Shown here piece by piece: positions 11,551 to 25,047 of a DNA stretch of 64,000 bases (its first letter is position 1; every line of letters starts with the position of its first letter). The notes beneath the pieces are model-generated. The model saw nothing but the letters and a program-made list of their open reading frames with translations, made no database searches and had not been told where the DNA came from. A program made the translations under genes and the position numbers. This stretch comes from Clusia tigrina (Eukaryota; Arthropoda; Insecta; Diptera; Clusiidae). Location: positions 117,513,700-117,577,699 of the forward strand of contig OV050033.1 of assembly GCA_920105625.2 (NCBI GenBank), given 5' to 3'.

Positions 11551-12921
11551 CATAAAACCTTGAAATTTTGTAACAATAAAGTACTCGAGCCTCTTGTCAA
11601 TTTAAGCTATCGCTCAAAGCTATGCTACCCTTGAGTCCCAAATCAAACACTGATAAAACTTCAAATGGCCCTAACTTCTATACGGCACGTCCTACACCTA
11701 TCAACGTGTGCAACATACAAATGCTTGTAACTTTTTACTGGAGCGTCATAAAACCTTGAAATTTTGTAACAATAAAGTACTCGAGACTCTTGTCAATTTA
11801 AGTTATCGCTCAAAGCTGTGCTACCCTTGAGTCCCAAATCAAACACTGATAAAACTTCAAATGGCCCTAACTTCTATACGGCACGTCCTGCACCTATCAA
11901 AGTTTGCAACATACAAATGCTTGTAACTTTTTACTGGAGCGTTATAAAACCTTGAAATTTTGTAACAATAAAGTACTCGAGACTCTTGTCAATTTCAGCT
12001 ATCGCTCAAAGCTGTGCTACCCTTGAGTCCCAAATCAAACACTGATAAAACTTCAAATGGCCCTAACTTCTATACGGCACGTCCTACACCTATCAACGTG
12101 TGCAACATACAAATGCTTGTAACTTTTTACTGGAGCGTCATAAAACCTTGAAATTTTGTAACAATAAAGTACTCGAGACTCTTGTCAATTTAAGTTATCG
12201 CTCAAAGCTGTGCTACCCTTGAGTCCCAAATCAAACACTGATAAAACTTCAAATGGCCCTAACTTCTATACGGCACCTCCTACACCTATCAAAGTTTGCA
12301 ACATACAAATGCTTGTAACTTTTTACTGGAGCGTCATAAAACCTTGAAATTTTGTAACAATAAAGTACTCGAGCCTCTTGTCAATTTAAGCTATCGCTCA
12401 AAGCCATGCTACCCTTGAGTCCCAAATCAAACTATGATAAAACTTCAAATGGCCCTAACTTCTATACGGCACGTCCTACACCTATCAACTTGTGCAACAT
12501 ACAAATGCTTGTAACTTTTTACTGGAGCGTCATAAAACCTTGAAATTTTGTAACAATAAAGTACTCGAGACTCTTGTCAATTTAAGTTATCGCTCAAAGC
12601 TGTGCTACCCTTGAGTCCCAAATCAAACACTGATAAAACTTCAAATGGCCCTAACTTCTATACGGCACGTCCTACACCTATCAACGTGTGCAACATACAA
12701 ATGCTTGTAACTTTTACTGGAGCGTCATAAAACCTTCAAATTTTGTAACAATAAAGTACTCGAGACTCTTGTCAATTTAAGCTATCGCTCAAAGCTGTGC
12801 TACCCTTGAGTCCCAAATCAAACATTGATAAAACTTCAAATGGCCCTAACTTCTATACGGCACGTCCTACACCTATCAAAGTTTGCAACATACAAATGCT
12901 TGTGACTTTTTACTGGAGCGT
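11551..12921 (+). repeat. Satellite domain 2: transition between HOR domains
   Basis: Seven units alternate between gagcctc/atgct types and aagttat types ending aacgtgtgc. They resemble the first three units of the window (1-587) and some units of the 10-mer HOR that follows. The unit at 12726 (ccttcaaat, attgataaa, gtgacttt) matches 13509. The unit at 12335 carries private changes (aagccatgct, aaactatgat, aacttgtgc). There is no sign of non-satellite sequence. Confidence 0.7.
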
Positions 12922-14881
12922 CATAAAACCTTGAAATTTTGTAACAATAAAGTACTCGAGACTCTTGTCAATTTAAGCTATCGCTCAAAGCTGGGCTACC
13001 CTTGAGTCCCAAATCAAACATTGATAAAACTTCAAATGGCCCTAACTTCTATACGGCACGTCCTACACCTATCAAAGTTTGCAACATACAAATGCTTGTG
13101 ACTTTTTACTGGAGCGTCATAAAACCTTGAAATTTTGTAACAATAAAGTACTCGAGACTCTTGTCAATTTAAGCTATCGCTCAAAGCTGTGCTACCCTTG
13201 AGTCCCAAATCAAACACTGATAAAACTTCAAATGGCCCTAACTTCTATACGGCACGTCCTCGCCTATCAACGTGTGCAACATACAAATGCTTGTAACTTT
13301 TTACTGGAGCGTCATAAAACCTTGAAATTTTGTAACAATAAAGTACTCGAGACTCTTGTCAATTTAAGTTATCGCTCAAAGCTGTGCTACCCTTGAGTCC
13401 CAAATCAAACACTGATAAAACTTCAAATGGCCCTAACTTCTATACGGCACGTCCTACACCTATCAACGTGTGCAACATACAAATGCTTGTAACTTTTTAC
13501 TGGAGCGTCATAAAACCTTCAAATTTTGTAACAATAAAGTACTCGAGACTCTTGTCAATTTAAGCTATCGCTCAAAGCTGTGCTACCCTTGAGTCCCAAA
13601 TCAAACATTGATAAAACTTCAAATGGCCCTAACTTCTATACGGCACGTCCTACACCTATCAAAGTTTGCAACATACAAATGCTTGTGACTTTTTACTGGA
13701 GCGTCATAAAACCTTGAAATTTTGTAACAATAAAGTACTCGAGACTCTTGTGAATTTAAGCTATCGCTCAAAGCTGGGCTACCCTTGAGTCCCAAATCAA
13801 ACATTGATAAAACTTCAAATGGCCCTAACTTCTATACGGCACGTCCTACACCTATCAAAGTTTGCAACATACAAATGCTTGTGACTTTTTACTGGAGCGT
13901 CATAAAACCTTGAAATTTTGTAACAATAAAGTACTCGAGACTCTTGTCAATTTAAGCTATCGCTCAAAGCTGTGCTACCCTTGAGTTCCAAATCAAACAC
14001 TGATAAAACTTCAAATGGCCCTAACTTCTATACGGCACGTCCTCGCCTATCAACGTGTGCAACATACAAATGCTTGTAACTTTTTACTGGAGCGTCATAA
14101 AACCTTGAAATTTTGTAACAATAAAGTACTCGAGACTCTTGTCAATTTAAGTTATCGCTCAAAGCTGTGCTACCCTTGAGTCCCAAATCAAACACTGATA
14201 AAACTTCAAATTGCCCTAACTTCTATACAGCACGTCCTACACCTATCAAAGTTTGCAACATACAAATGCTTGTAACTTTTTACTGGAGCGTCATAAAACC
14301 TTGAAATTTTGTAACAATAATGCACTCGAGCCTCTTGTCAATTTAAGCTATCGCTCAAAGCTATGCAACCCTTGAGTCCCAAATCAAACACTGAAAAAAC
14401 TTTAAATGGCCCTAACTTCTATACGGCACGTCCTACACCTATCAAAGTGTGCAACATACAAATGCTTGTAACTTTTTACTGGAGCGTCACATAAAACCTT
14501 GAAATTTTGTAACAATAAAGTACTCGAGACTCTTGTCAATTTAAGCTATCGCTCAAAGCTGTGCTACCCTTGATTTCCAAATCAAACACTGATAAAACTT
14601 CAAATGGCCCTAACTTCAATACGGCACGTCCTACACCTATCAAAGTGTGCAACATACAAATGCTTGTAACTTTTTACTGGAGCGTCATAAAACCTTGAAA
14701 TTTTGTAACAATAAAGTACTCGAGCCTCTTGTCAATTTAAGCTATCGCTCAAAGCTATGCTACCCTTGAGTCCCAAATCAAACACTGATAAAACTTCAAA
14801 TGGCCCTAACTTCTATACGGCACGTCCTACACCTATCAAAGTGTGCAACATACAAATGCTTGTAACTTTTTAATGGAGCGT
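12922..14881 (+). repeat. 10-mer HOR, copy 1 (1960 bp)
   Basis: Units start at 12922, 13118, 13313, 13509, 13705, 13901, 14096, 14292, 14488 and 14686. Diagnostic marks in order: gggctacc with gtgacttt; cctcgcc (1-bp loss); aagttat with aacgtgtgc; ccttcaaat; gtgaattt with gggctacc; gagttcc with cctcgcc; aagttat with cagcac; aataatgcac with atgcaac; gtcacataa (2-bp insertion) with gatttcc; cctctt with aaagtgtgc. The same series recurs twice more downstream. The seventh and eighth units resemble domain-1 types E/D and C'. Confidence 0.88.
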
Positions 14882-15273
14882 CATAAAACCTTGAAATTTT
14901 GTAACAATAAAGTACTCGAGACTCTTGTCAATTTAAGCTATCGCTCAAAGCTGGGCTACCCTTGAGTCCCAAATCAAACATTGATAAAACTTCAAATGGC
15001 CCTAACTTCTATACGGCACGTCCTACACCTATCAAAGTTTGCAACATACAAATGCTTGTGACTTTTTACTGGAGCGTCATAAAACCTTGAAATTTTGTAA
15101 CAATAAAGTACTCGAGACTCTTGTCAATTTAAGCTATCGCTCAAAGCTGGGCTACCCTTGAGTCCCAAATCAAACATTGATAAAACTTCAAATGGCCCTA
15201 ACTTCTATACGGCACGTCCTACACCTATCAAAGTTTGCAACATACAAATGCTTGTGACTTTTTACTGGAGCGT

Positions 15274-15444
15274 CATAAAACCTTCGAGACTCTTGTCAAT
15301 TTAAGCTATCGCTCAAAGCTGTGCTACCCTTGAGTCCCAAATCAAACACTGATAAAACTTCAAATGGCCCTAACTTCTATACGGCACGTCCTCGCCTATC
15401 AACGTGTGCAACATACAAATGCTTGTAACTTTTTACTGGAGCGT
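15274..15444 (+). repeat. Shortest monomer (171 bp) with 24-bp internal deletion
   Basis: The sequence runs cataaaacct directly into tcgagactc, missing unit positions 11-34 (one-base ambiguity at the ends), which removes the A/T-rich block and the ScaI site. A second change, cctcgcc for cctacacc, removes one more base. It is the largest indel in the window and is absent from the equivalent units at 13118 and 17014, so it arose in this copy only. Confidence 0.9.
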
Positions 15445-15836
15445 CATAAAACCTTGAAATTTTGTAACAATAAAGTACTCGAGACTCTTGTCAATTTAAG
15501 TTATCGCTCAAAGCTGTGCTACCCTTGAGTCCCAAATCAAACACTGATAAAACTTCAAATGGCCCTAACTTCTATACGGCACGTCCTACACCTATCAACG
15601 TGTGCAACATACAAATGCTTGTAACTTTTTACTGGAGCGTCATAAAACCTTCAAATTTTGTAACAATAAAGTACTCGAGACTCTTGTCAATTTAAGCTAT
15701 CGCTCAAAGCTGTGCTACCCTTGAGTCCCAAATCAAACATTGATAAAACTTCAAATGGCCCTAACTTCTATACGGCACGTCCTACACCTATCAAAGTTTG
15801 CAACATACAAATGCTTGTGACTTTTTACTGGAGCGT

Positions 15837-16031
15837 CATAAAACCTTGAAATTTTGTAACAATAAAGTACTCGAGACTCTTGTGAATTTAAGCTATCGCT
15901 CAAAGCTGGGCTACCCTTGAGTTCCAAATCAAACACTGATAAAACTTCAAATGGCCCTAACTTCTATACGGCACGTCCTCGCCTATCAACGTGTGCAACA
16001 TACAAATGCTTGTAACTTTTTACTGGAGCGT
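15837..16031 (+). repeat. Hybrid monomer: left of 13705 type, right of 13901 type
   Basis: The left part has gtgaattt and gggctacc, marks of the 13705-type unit. The right part has gagttcc, cactg and cctcgcc, marks of the next unit type (13901). The switch lies between about 15908 and 15921. Copies 1 and 3 of the HOR carry two separate units here, so one unit length was lost by in-register unequal exchange. Confidence 0.88.
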
Positions 16032-16817
16032 CATAAAACCTTGAAATTTTGTAACAATAAAGTACTCGAGACTCTTGTCAATTTAAGTTATCGCTCAAAG
16101 CTGTGCTATCCTTGAGTCCCAAATCAAACACTGATAAAACTTCAAATTGCCCTAACTTCTATACAGCACGTCCTACACCTATCAAAGTTTGCAACATACA
16201 AATGCTTGTAACTTTTTACTGGAGCGTCATAAAACCTTGAAATTTTGTAACAATAATGCACTCGAGCCTCTTGTCAATTTAAGCTATCGCTCAAAGCTAT
16301 GCAACCCTTGAGTCCCAAATCAAACACTGAAAAAACTTTAAATGGCCCTAACTTCTATACGGCACGTCCTACACCTATCAAAGTGTGCAACATACAAATG
16401 CTTGTAACTTTTTACTGGAGCGTCACATAAAACCTTGAAATTTTGTAACAATAAAGTACTCGAGACTCTTGTCAATTTAAGCTATCGCTCAAAGCTGTGC
16501 TACCCTTGATTTCCAAATCAAACACTGATAAAACTTCAAATGGCCCTAACTTCTATACGGCACGTCCTACACCTATCAAAGTGTGCAACATACAAATGCT
16601 TGTAACTTTTTACTGGAGCGTCATAAAACCTTGAAATTTTGTAACAATAAAGTACTCGAGCCTCTTGTCAATTTAAGCTATCGCTCAAAGCTATGCTACC
16701 CTTGAGTCCCAAATCAAACACTGATAAAACTTCAAATGGCCCTAACTTCTATACGGCACGTCCTACACCTATCAAAGTGTGCAACATACAAATGCTTGTA
16801 ACTTTTTACTGGAGCGT

Positions 16818-18777
16818 CATAAAACCTTGAAATTTTGTAACAATAAAGTACTCGAGACTCTTGTCAATTTAAGCTATCGCTCAAAGCTGGGCTACCCTTG
16901 AGTCCCAAATCAAACATTGATAAAACTTCAAATGGCCCTAACTTCTATACGGCACGTCCTACACCTATCAAAGTTTGCAACATACAAATGCTTGTGACTT
17001 TTTACTGGAGCGTCATAAAACCTTGAAATTTTGTAACAATAAAGTACTCGAGACTCTTGTCAATTTAAGCTATCGCTCAAAGCTGTGCTACCCTTGAGTC
17101 CCAAATCAAACACTGATAAAACTTCAAATGGCCCTAACTTCTATACGGCACGTCCTCGCCTATCAACGTGTGCAACATACAAATGCTTGTAACTTTTTAC
17201 TGGAGCGTCATAAAACCTTGAAATTTTGTAACAATAAAGTACTCGAGACTCTTGTCAATTTAAGTTATCGCTCAAAGCTGTGCTACCCTTGAGTCCCAAA
17301 TCAAACACTGATAAAACTTCAAATGGCCCTAACTTCTATACGGCACGTCCTACACCTATCAACGTGTGCAACATACAAATGCTTGTAACTTTTTACTGGA
17401 GCGTCATAAAACCTTCAAATTTTGTAACAATAAAGTACTCGAGACTCTTGTCAATTTAAGCTATCGCTCAAAGCTGTGCTACCCTTGAGTCCCAAATCAA
17501 ACATTGATAAAACTTCAAATGGCCCTAACTTCTATACGGCACGTCCTACACCTATCAAAGTTTGCAACATACAAATGCTTGTGACTTTTTACTGGAGCGT
17601 CATAAAACCTTGAAATTTTGTAACAATAAAGTACTCGAGACTATTGTCAATTTAAGCTATCGCTCAAAGCTGGGCTACCCTTGAGTCCCAAATCAAACAT
17701 TGATAAAACTTCAAATGGCCCTAACTTCTATACGGCACGTCCTACACCTATCAAAGTTTGCAACATACAAATGCTTGTGACTTTTTACTGGAGCGTCATA
17801 AAACCTTGAAATTTTGTAACAATAAAGTACTCGAGACTCTTGTCAATTTAAGCTATCGCTCAAAGCTGTGCTACCCTTGAGTCCCAAATCAAACATTGAT
17901 AAAACTTCAAATGGCCCTAACTTCTATACGGCACGTCCTCGCCTATCAACGTGTGCAACATACAAATGCTTGTAACTTTTTACTGGAGCGTCATAAAACC
18001 TTGAAATTTTGTAACAATAAAGTACTCGAGACTCTTGTCAATTTAAGTTATCGCTCAAAGCTGTGCTACCCTTGAGTCCCAAATCAAACACTGATAAAAC
18101 TTCAAATTGCCCTAACTTCTATACAGCACGTCCTACACCTATCAAAGTTTGCAACATACAAATGCTTGTAACTTTTTACTGGAGCGTCATAAAACCTTGA
18201 AATTTTGTAACAATAATGCACTCGAGCCTCTTGTCAATTTAAGCTATCGCTCAAAGCTATGCAACCCTTGAGTCCCAAATCAAACACTGAAAAAACTTTA
18301 AATGGCCCTAACTTCTATACGGCACGTCCTACACCTATCAAAGTGTGCAACATACAAATGCTTGTAACTTTTTACTGGAGCGTCACATAAAACCTTGAAA
18401 TTTTGTAACAATAAAGTACTCGAGACTCTTGTCAATTTAAGCTATCGCTCAAAGCTGTGCTACCCTTGAGTTCCAAATCAAACACTGATAAAACTTCAAA
18501 TGGCCCTAACTTCTATACGGCACGTCCTACACCTATCAAAGTGTGCAACATACAAATGCTTGTAACTTTTTACTGGAGCGTCATAAAACCTTGAAATTTT
18601 GTAACAATAAAGTACTCGACCCTCTTGTCAATTTAAGCTATCGCTCAAAGCTATGCTACCCTTGAGTCCCAAATCAAACACTGATAAAACTTCAAATGGC
18701 CCTAACTTCTATACGGCACGTCCTACACCTATCAAAGTGTGCAACATACAAATGCTTGTAACTTTTTACTGGAGCGT
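16818..18777 (+). repeat. 10-mer HOR, copy 3 (1960 bp)
   Basis: Units start at 16818, 17014, 17209, 17405, 17601, 17797, 17992, 18188, 18384 and 18582, in the order of copy 1. Private changes include gactattgtc (17601), gagttcc instead of gatttcc (18384) and tcgaccctc, which destroys the XhoI site (18582). The HOR stops here. The next unit (18778, aaggtat) begins a different, heterogeneous domain. Confidence 0.87.
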
Positions 18778-20345
18778 CATAAAACCTTGAAATTTTGTAA
18801 CAATAAAGTACTCGAGACTCTTGTCAATTTAAGGTATCGCTCAAAGCTGTGCTACCCTTGAGTCCCAAATCAAACACTGATAAAACTTCAAATGGCCCTA
18901 ACTTCTATACGGCACGTCCTACACCTATCAAAGTTTGCAACATACAAATGCTTGTAAGTTTTTACTGGAGCGTCATAAAACCTTGAAATTTTGTAACAAT
19001 AAAGTACTCGAGCCTCTTGTCAATTTAAGGTATCGCTCAAAGCTATGCTACCCTTGAGTCCCAAATCAAACACTGATAAAACTTCAAATGGCCCTAACTT
19101 CTATACGGCACGTCCTACACCTATCAAAGTTTGCAACATACAAATGCTTGTAACTTTTTACTGGAGCGTCATAAAACCTTGAAATTTTGTAACAATAAAG
19201 TACTCGAGACTCTTGTCAATTTAAGGTATCGCTCAAAGCTGTGCTACCCTTGAGTCCCAAATCAAACACTGATAAAACTTCAAATCGCCCTAACTTCTAT
19301 ACGGCACGTCCTACACCTATCAAAGTTTGCAACATACAAATGCTTGTAACTTTTTACTGGAGCGTCATAAAACCTTGAAATTTTGTAACAATAAAGTACT
19401 CGAGACTCTTGTCAATTTAAGCTATCGCTCAAAGCTGTGCTACCCTTGAGTCCCAAATCAAACACTGATAAAACTTCAAATGGCCCTAAGTTCTATACGG
19501 CACCTCCTACACCTATCAAAGTTTTCAACATACAAATGCTTGTGACTTTTTACTGGAGCGTCATAAAACCTTGAAATTTTGTAACAATAAAGTACTCGAG
19601 CCTCTTGTCAATTTAAGCTACCGCTCAAAGCTATGCTACCCTTGAGTCCCAAATCAAACACTGATAAGACTTCAAATGGCCCTAAATTCCATACGGCACG
19701 TCCAACACCTATCAAAGTTTGCAACATACAAATGCTTGTAACTTTTTACTGGAGCGTCATAAAACCTTGAAATTTTGTGACAATAAAGTACTCGAGACTC
19801 TTGTCAATTTAAGCTATCGCTCAAAGCTGTGCTACCCTTGAGTCCCAAATCAATCACTGATAAAACTTCAAATGGCCCTAAATTCCATACGGCACGTCCA
19901 ACACCTATCAAAGTTTGCAACATACAAATGCTTGTAACTTTTTACTGAAGCGTCATAAAACCTTGAAATTTTGTAACAATAAAGTACTCGAGACTCTTGT
20001 CAATTTAAGCTATCGATCAAAGCTATGGTACCCTTGAGTCCCAAATCAAACGCTGATAAAACTTCAAATGGCCCTAAATTCCATACGGCACGTCCTACAC
20101 CTATCAAAGTTTGCAACATACAAATGCTTGTAACTTTTTACTGGAGCGTCATAAAACCTTGAAATTTTGTAACAATAAAGTACTCGAGACTCTTGTCAAT
20201 TGAAGCTATCGGTCAAAGCTGTCCTACCCTTGAATCCCAAATCAAATACTGATAAAACTTCAAATGGCCCTAAATTCTATACGGAACGTCCTACACCTAT
20301 CAAAGTTTGCAACATACAAATGCTTGTAACTTTTTACTGAAGCGT

Positions 20346-21129
20346 CATAAAACCTTGAAATTTTGTAACAATAAAGTACTCGAGACTCTTGTCAATTTAA
20401 GCTATCGATCAAAGCTGTGCTACCCTTGAGTCCCAAATCAAACACTGATAAAACTTCAAATGGCCCTAACTTCTGTACGGCACGTCCTACACCTATCAAA
20501 GTTTGCAACATACAAATGCTTGTAACTTTTTACTAGAGCGTCATAAAACCTTGAAATTTTGTAACAATAATGTACTCGAGACTCTTGTCAATTTAAGCTA
20601 TCGCTCAAAGCTGTGCTACCCTTGAGTCCCAAATCAAACATTGACAAAACTTCAAATGGCCCTAACTTCTATACGGCAGGTCATACACCTATCAAAGTTT
20701 GCAACATACAAATGCTTGTGACTTTTTACTGGAGCGTCATAAAATCTTGAAATTTTGTAACAATAAAGTACTCGAGACTCTTGTCAATTTAAGCTATCGC
20801 TCAAAGCTGTGCTACCCTTGAGTCCCAAATCAAACACTGATAAAACTTCAAATGGCCCTAACTTCTATACGGCACGTCCTACACCTATCAAAGTTTGCAA
20901 CATACAAATGCTTGTAACTTTTTACTAGAGCGTCATAAAACCTTGAAATTTTGTAACAATAATGTACTCGAGACTCTTGTCAATTTAAGCTATCGCTCAA
21001 AGCTGTGCTACCCTTGAGTCCCAAATCAAACATTGACAAAACTTTAAATGGCCCTAACTTCTATACGGCAGGTCATACACCTATCAAAGTTTGCAACATA
21101 CAAATGCTTGTGACTTTTTACTGGAGCGT
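20346..21129 (+). repeat. Tandem duplication of a monomer pair (2 x 392 bp)
   Basis: Units 20346 and 20542 are repeated as 20738 and 20934. Shared private marks are actagagcg at the end of the first unit, and aataatgtac, cattgacaaaac, ggcaggtcat and gtgacttt in the second. The following units at 20738 and 21130 both begin cataaaatc. Small differences (tcgatc and ctgtacgg in 20346; actttaaatgg in 20934) postdate the duplication. Confidence 0.82.
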
Positions 21130-24100
21130 CATAAAATCTTGAAATTTTGTAACAATAAAGTACTCGAGACTCTTGTCAATTTAAGGTATCGCTCAAAGCT
21201 GTGCTACCCTTGAGTCCCAAATCAAACACTGATAAAACTTCAAATGGCCCTAACTTCTATACGGCACGTCCTACACCTATCAAAGATTGCAACATACAAA
21301 TGCTTGTAACTTTTTACTGGAGCGTCATAAAACCTTGAAATTTTGTAACAATAAAGTACTCGAGCCTCTTGTCAATTTAAGCTATCGCTCAAAGCTATGC
21401 TACCCTTGGGTCCCAAATCAAACACTGATAAAACTTCAAATGGCCCTAAATTCCATTCGGCACGTCCTACACCTATCAAAGTTAGCAACATACAAATGCT
21501 TGAACTTTTTACTGGAACGTCATAGAACCTTGAAATTTTGTAACAATAAAGTACTCGAGCCTCTTGTCAATTTAAGCTATCGCTCAAAGCTATGCTACCC
21601 TTGAGTCCCAAATCAAACACTGATAAAACTTTAAATGGCCCTAACTTCTATACGGCACGTCCTACACCTATCAAAGTTTGCAACATACAAATGCTTGTAA
21701 CTTTTTACTGGAGCGTCATAAAACCTTGAAATTTTGTAACAATAAAGTACTCGAGCTTCTTGTCAATTTAAGCTATCGCTCAAAGCTATGCTACCCTTGA
21801 GTCCCAAATAAAACACTGATAAAACTTCAAATGGTACTAACTTCTATACGGCACGTCCTACACCTATCAAAGTTTTCAACATACAAATGCTTGTAACTTT
21901 TTACTGGAGCGTCATAAAACCTTGAAATTTTGTAACAATAAAGTACTCGAGACTCTTGTCAATTTAAGCTATCGCTTAAAGCTGTGCTACCCTTGAGTCC
22001 CAAATGAAACACTGATAAAACTTCAAATTGCCCTAACTTCTATACAGCACGTCCTACACCTATCAAAGTTTGCAACATACAAATGCTTGTAACTCTTTAC
22101 TGGAGCGTCATAAAAGCTTGAAATTTTGTAACAATAAAGTACTCGAGCCTCTTGTCAAATTAAGCTATCGGTCAAAGCTATGCTACCCTTGAGTCCCAAA
22201 TCAAACACTGATAAAACTTCAAACGGCCCTAACTTCTATACGGTACGTGCTACAGCTATCAAAGTTTGCAACATACAAATGCTTGTAACTTTTTACTGGA
22301 GCGTCATAAAACCTTGAAATTTTTTAACAATAAAGTACTCGAGCCTCTTGTCAATTTACGCTATCGCTCAAAGCTATGCTACCATTGAGTTCCAAATCAA
22401 ACACTGATAATACTTCAAATGGCCCTAACTTCTATACGGTACGTCCTACACCTATCAAAGTTTGCAACATACAAATGTTTGTAACTCTTTACTGGACCAT
22501 CATAAAACCTTGAAATTTTGTAACAATAAAGTACTCGAGCCTCTTGTCAATTTAAGGTATCGCTCAAAGCTATGCTACCCTTGAGTCCCAAATCAAACAC
22601 TGATAAAACTTCAAATGGCCCTAACTTCTATACGGTACGTCCAACACCTATCAAAGTTTGCAACATACAAATGTTTGTAACTTTTTACTGGAGCGTCATA
22701 AAAACTTGAAATTTTTTAACAATAAAGTACTCGAGCCTCTTGTCAATTTAAGCTACCGCTCAAAGCTATGCTACCCTTGAGTCCCAAATCAAACACTGAT
22801 AAAACTTCAAATGGCCCTACCTTCTATACGGCACGTCCTACACCTATCAAAGTGTGCAACATACAAATGCTTGTAACTTTTTACTGGAGCGTCATAAAAC
22901 CTTGAAATTTTGTAACAATAAAGTACTCGAGACTCTTGTCAATTTAAGCTATCGCTCAAAGATGTGCTACCCTTGAGTCCCAAATTAAACACTGATAAAA
23001 CTTCAAATGGCTCTAACTTCTATACGGCACGTCCTACACCTATCAAAGTGTGCAACATACAAATGCTTGTAACTTTTTACTGGAGCGTCATAAAACCTTG
23101 AAATTTTGTAACAATAAAGTACTCGAGACTCTTGTCAATTTAAGCTATCGCTCAAAGCTGTGCTACCCTTGAGTCCCAAATCAAACACTGATAAAACTTC
23201 AAATGGCCCTAACTTCTATACGGCACGTCCTACACCTATCAAAGTTTGCAACATACAAATGCTTGTAACTGTTTACTGGAGCGTCATAAAACCTTGAAAT
23301 TTTGTGACAATAAAGTACTCGAGCCTCTTGTCAATTTAAGCTATCGCTCAAAGCTATGCTACCCTTGAGTCCCAAATCAAACACTGATAAAACTTCAAAT
23401 GGCCCTAACTTCTATACGGCACGTCCTACACCTATCAAAGTTTGCAACATACAAATGCTTGTAACTTTTTACTTGAGCGTCATAAAACCTTGAAATTTTG
23501 TAACAATAAAGTACTCGAGACTCTTGTCAATTTAAGCTATCGCTCAAAGCTGTCCTAACCTTGAGTCCCAAATCAAACACTGATAAAACTTCAAATGGCC
23601 CTAACTTCTATACGGCACGTCCTACACCTATCAAAGTTTGCAACATACAAATGCTTGTGACTTTTTACTGGAGCGTCATAAAACCTTGAAATTTTGTAAC
23701 AATAAAATACTCGAGCCTCTTGTCAATTTAAGCTATCGCTCAAAGCTGTGCTACCCTTGAGTCCCAAATCAAACACTGATAAAACTTCAAATGGCCCTAA
23801 CTTCTATACGGCACGTCCTACACCTATCAAAGTTTGCAACATACAAATGCTTGTAACTTTTTACTGGAGCGTCATAAAACCTTGAAATTTTGTAACAATA
23901 AAGTACTCGAGCCTCTTGTCAATTTAAGCCATCGCTCAAAGCTATGCTACCCTTGAGTCCAAAATCACACATTGATAAAACTTCAAATGTCCCTAACTTC
24001 TATACGGCACGTCCTACACCTATCAAAGTTTTCAACATACAAATGCTTGTAACTTTTTACTGGAGCGTCATAAAACCTTGAAATTTTGTAACAATAAAGT

Positions 24101-25047
24101 ACTCGAGACTCTTGTCAATTTAAGCTATCGCTCAAAGCTGTGCTACCCTTGTGTCCCAAATAAAACACTGATAAAACTTCAAATGGCCCTAAATTCCATA
24201 CGGCACGTCCTACACCTATCAAAGTTTGCAACATACAAATGCTTGTAACTTTTTACTGGAGCGTCATAAAACCTTGAAATTTTGTAACAATAAAGTACTC
24301 GAGACTCTTGTCAATTTAAGCTATCGCTCAAAGCTGTGCTACCCTTGAGTCCCAAATCAAACACTGATAAAACTTCAAATGGCCCTAACTTCTATACGGC
24401 ACGTCCTACACCTATCAAAGTTTGCAACATACAAATGCTTGTAACTTTTTACTGGAACGTCATAAAACCTTGAAATTTTGTAACAATAAAGTACTCGAGA
24501 CTCTTGTCAATTTAAGCTATCGCTCAAAGCTGTGCTACCCTTGAGTCCCAAATTAAACACTGATAAAACTTCAAATGGCCCCAACTTCTATACGGCACGT
24601 CCTACACCTATCAAAGTTTGCAACATACAAATGCTTGTAAATTTTACTGGAGCGTCATAAAACCTTGAAATTTTGTAACAATAAAGTACTTGAGCCTCTT
24701 GTCAATTTAAGCTATCGCTCAAAGCTATGCTACCCTTGAGTCCCAAATCAAACACTGATAAAACTTCAAATGGCCCAAAATTCCATACGGCACGTCCTAC
24801 ACCTATCAAAGTTTGCAACATACAAATGCTTGTAACTTTTTACTGGAGCGTCATAAAACCTTGAAATTTTTTAACAATAAAGTACTCGAGCCTCTTGTCA
24901 ATTTAAGCTATCGCTCAAAGCTATGCTACCATTGAGTTCCAAATCAAACACTGATAATACTTCAAATGGCCCTAACTTCTATACGGTACGTCCAACACGT
25001 ATTAAAGTTTGCAACATACAAATGTTTGTAGCTCTTTACTGGACCAT

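Larger units (their letters stand above)
14882..16817 (+). repeat. 10-mer HOR, copy 2 (1936 bp, rearranged)
   Basis: This copy has ten units but a changed composition. The first type (gggctacc, gtgacttt) is doubled at 14882 and 15078. The unit at 15274 carries a 24-bp deletion as well as the cctcgcc 1-bp loss. The fifth and sixth types are fused into one hybrid unit at 15837. The cagcac, aataatgcac, gtcacataa and aaagtgtgc units follow at 16032, 16228, 16424 and 16622 as in copy 1. Confidence 0.87.

Noticed and set aside
14488..14685. The extra CA in gtcacataa at 14488, 16424 and 18384, considered as three independent insertions.
   Set aside because: All three occur in the same unit type at equivalent places of the three HOR copies, so one inherited event is the simpler reading.
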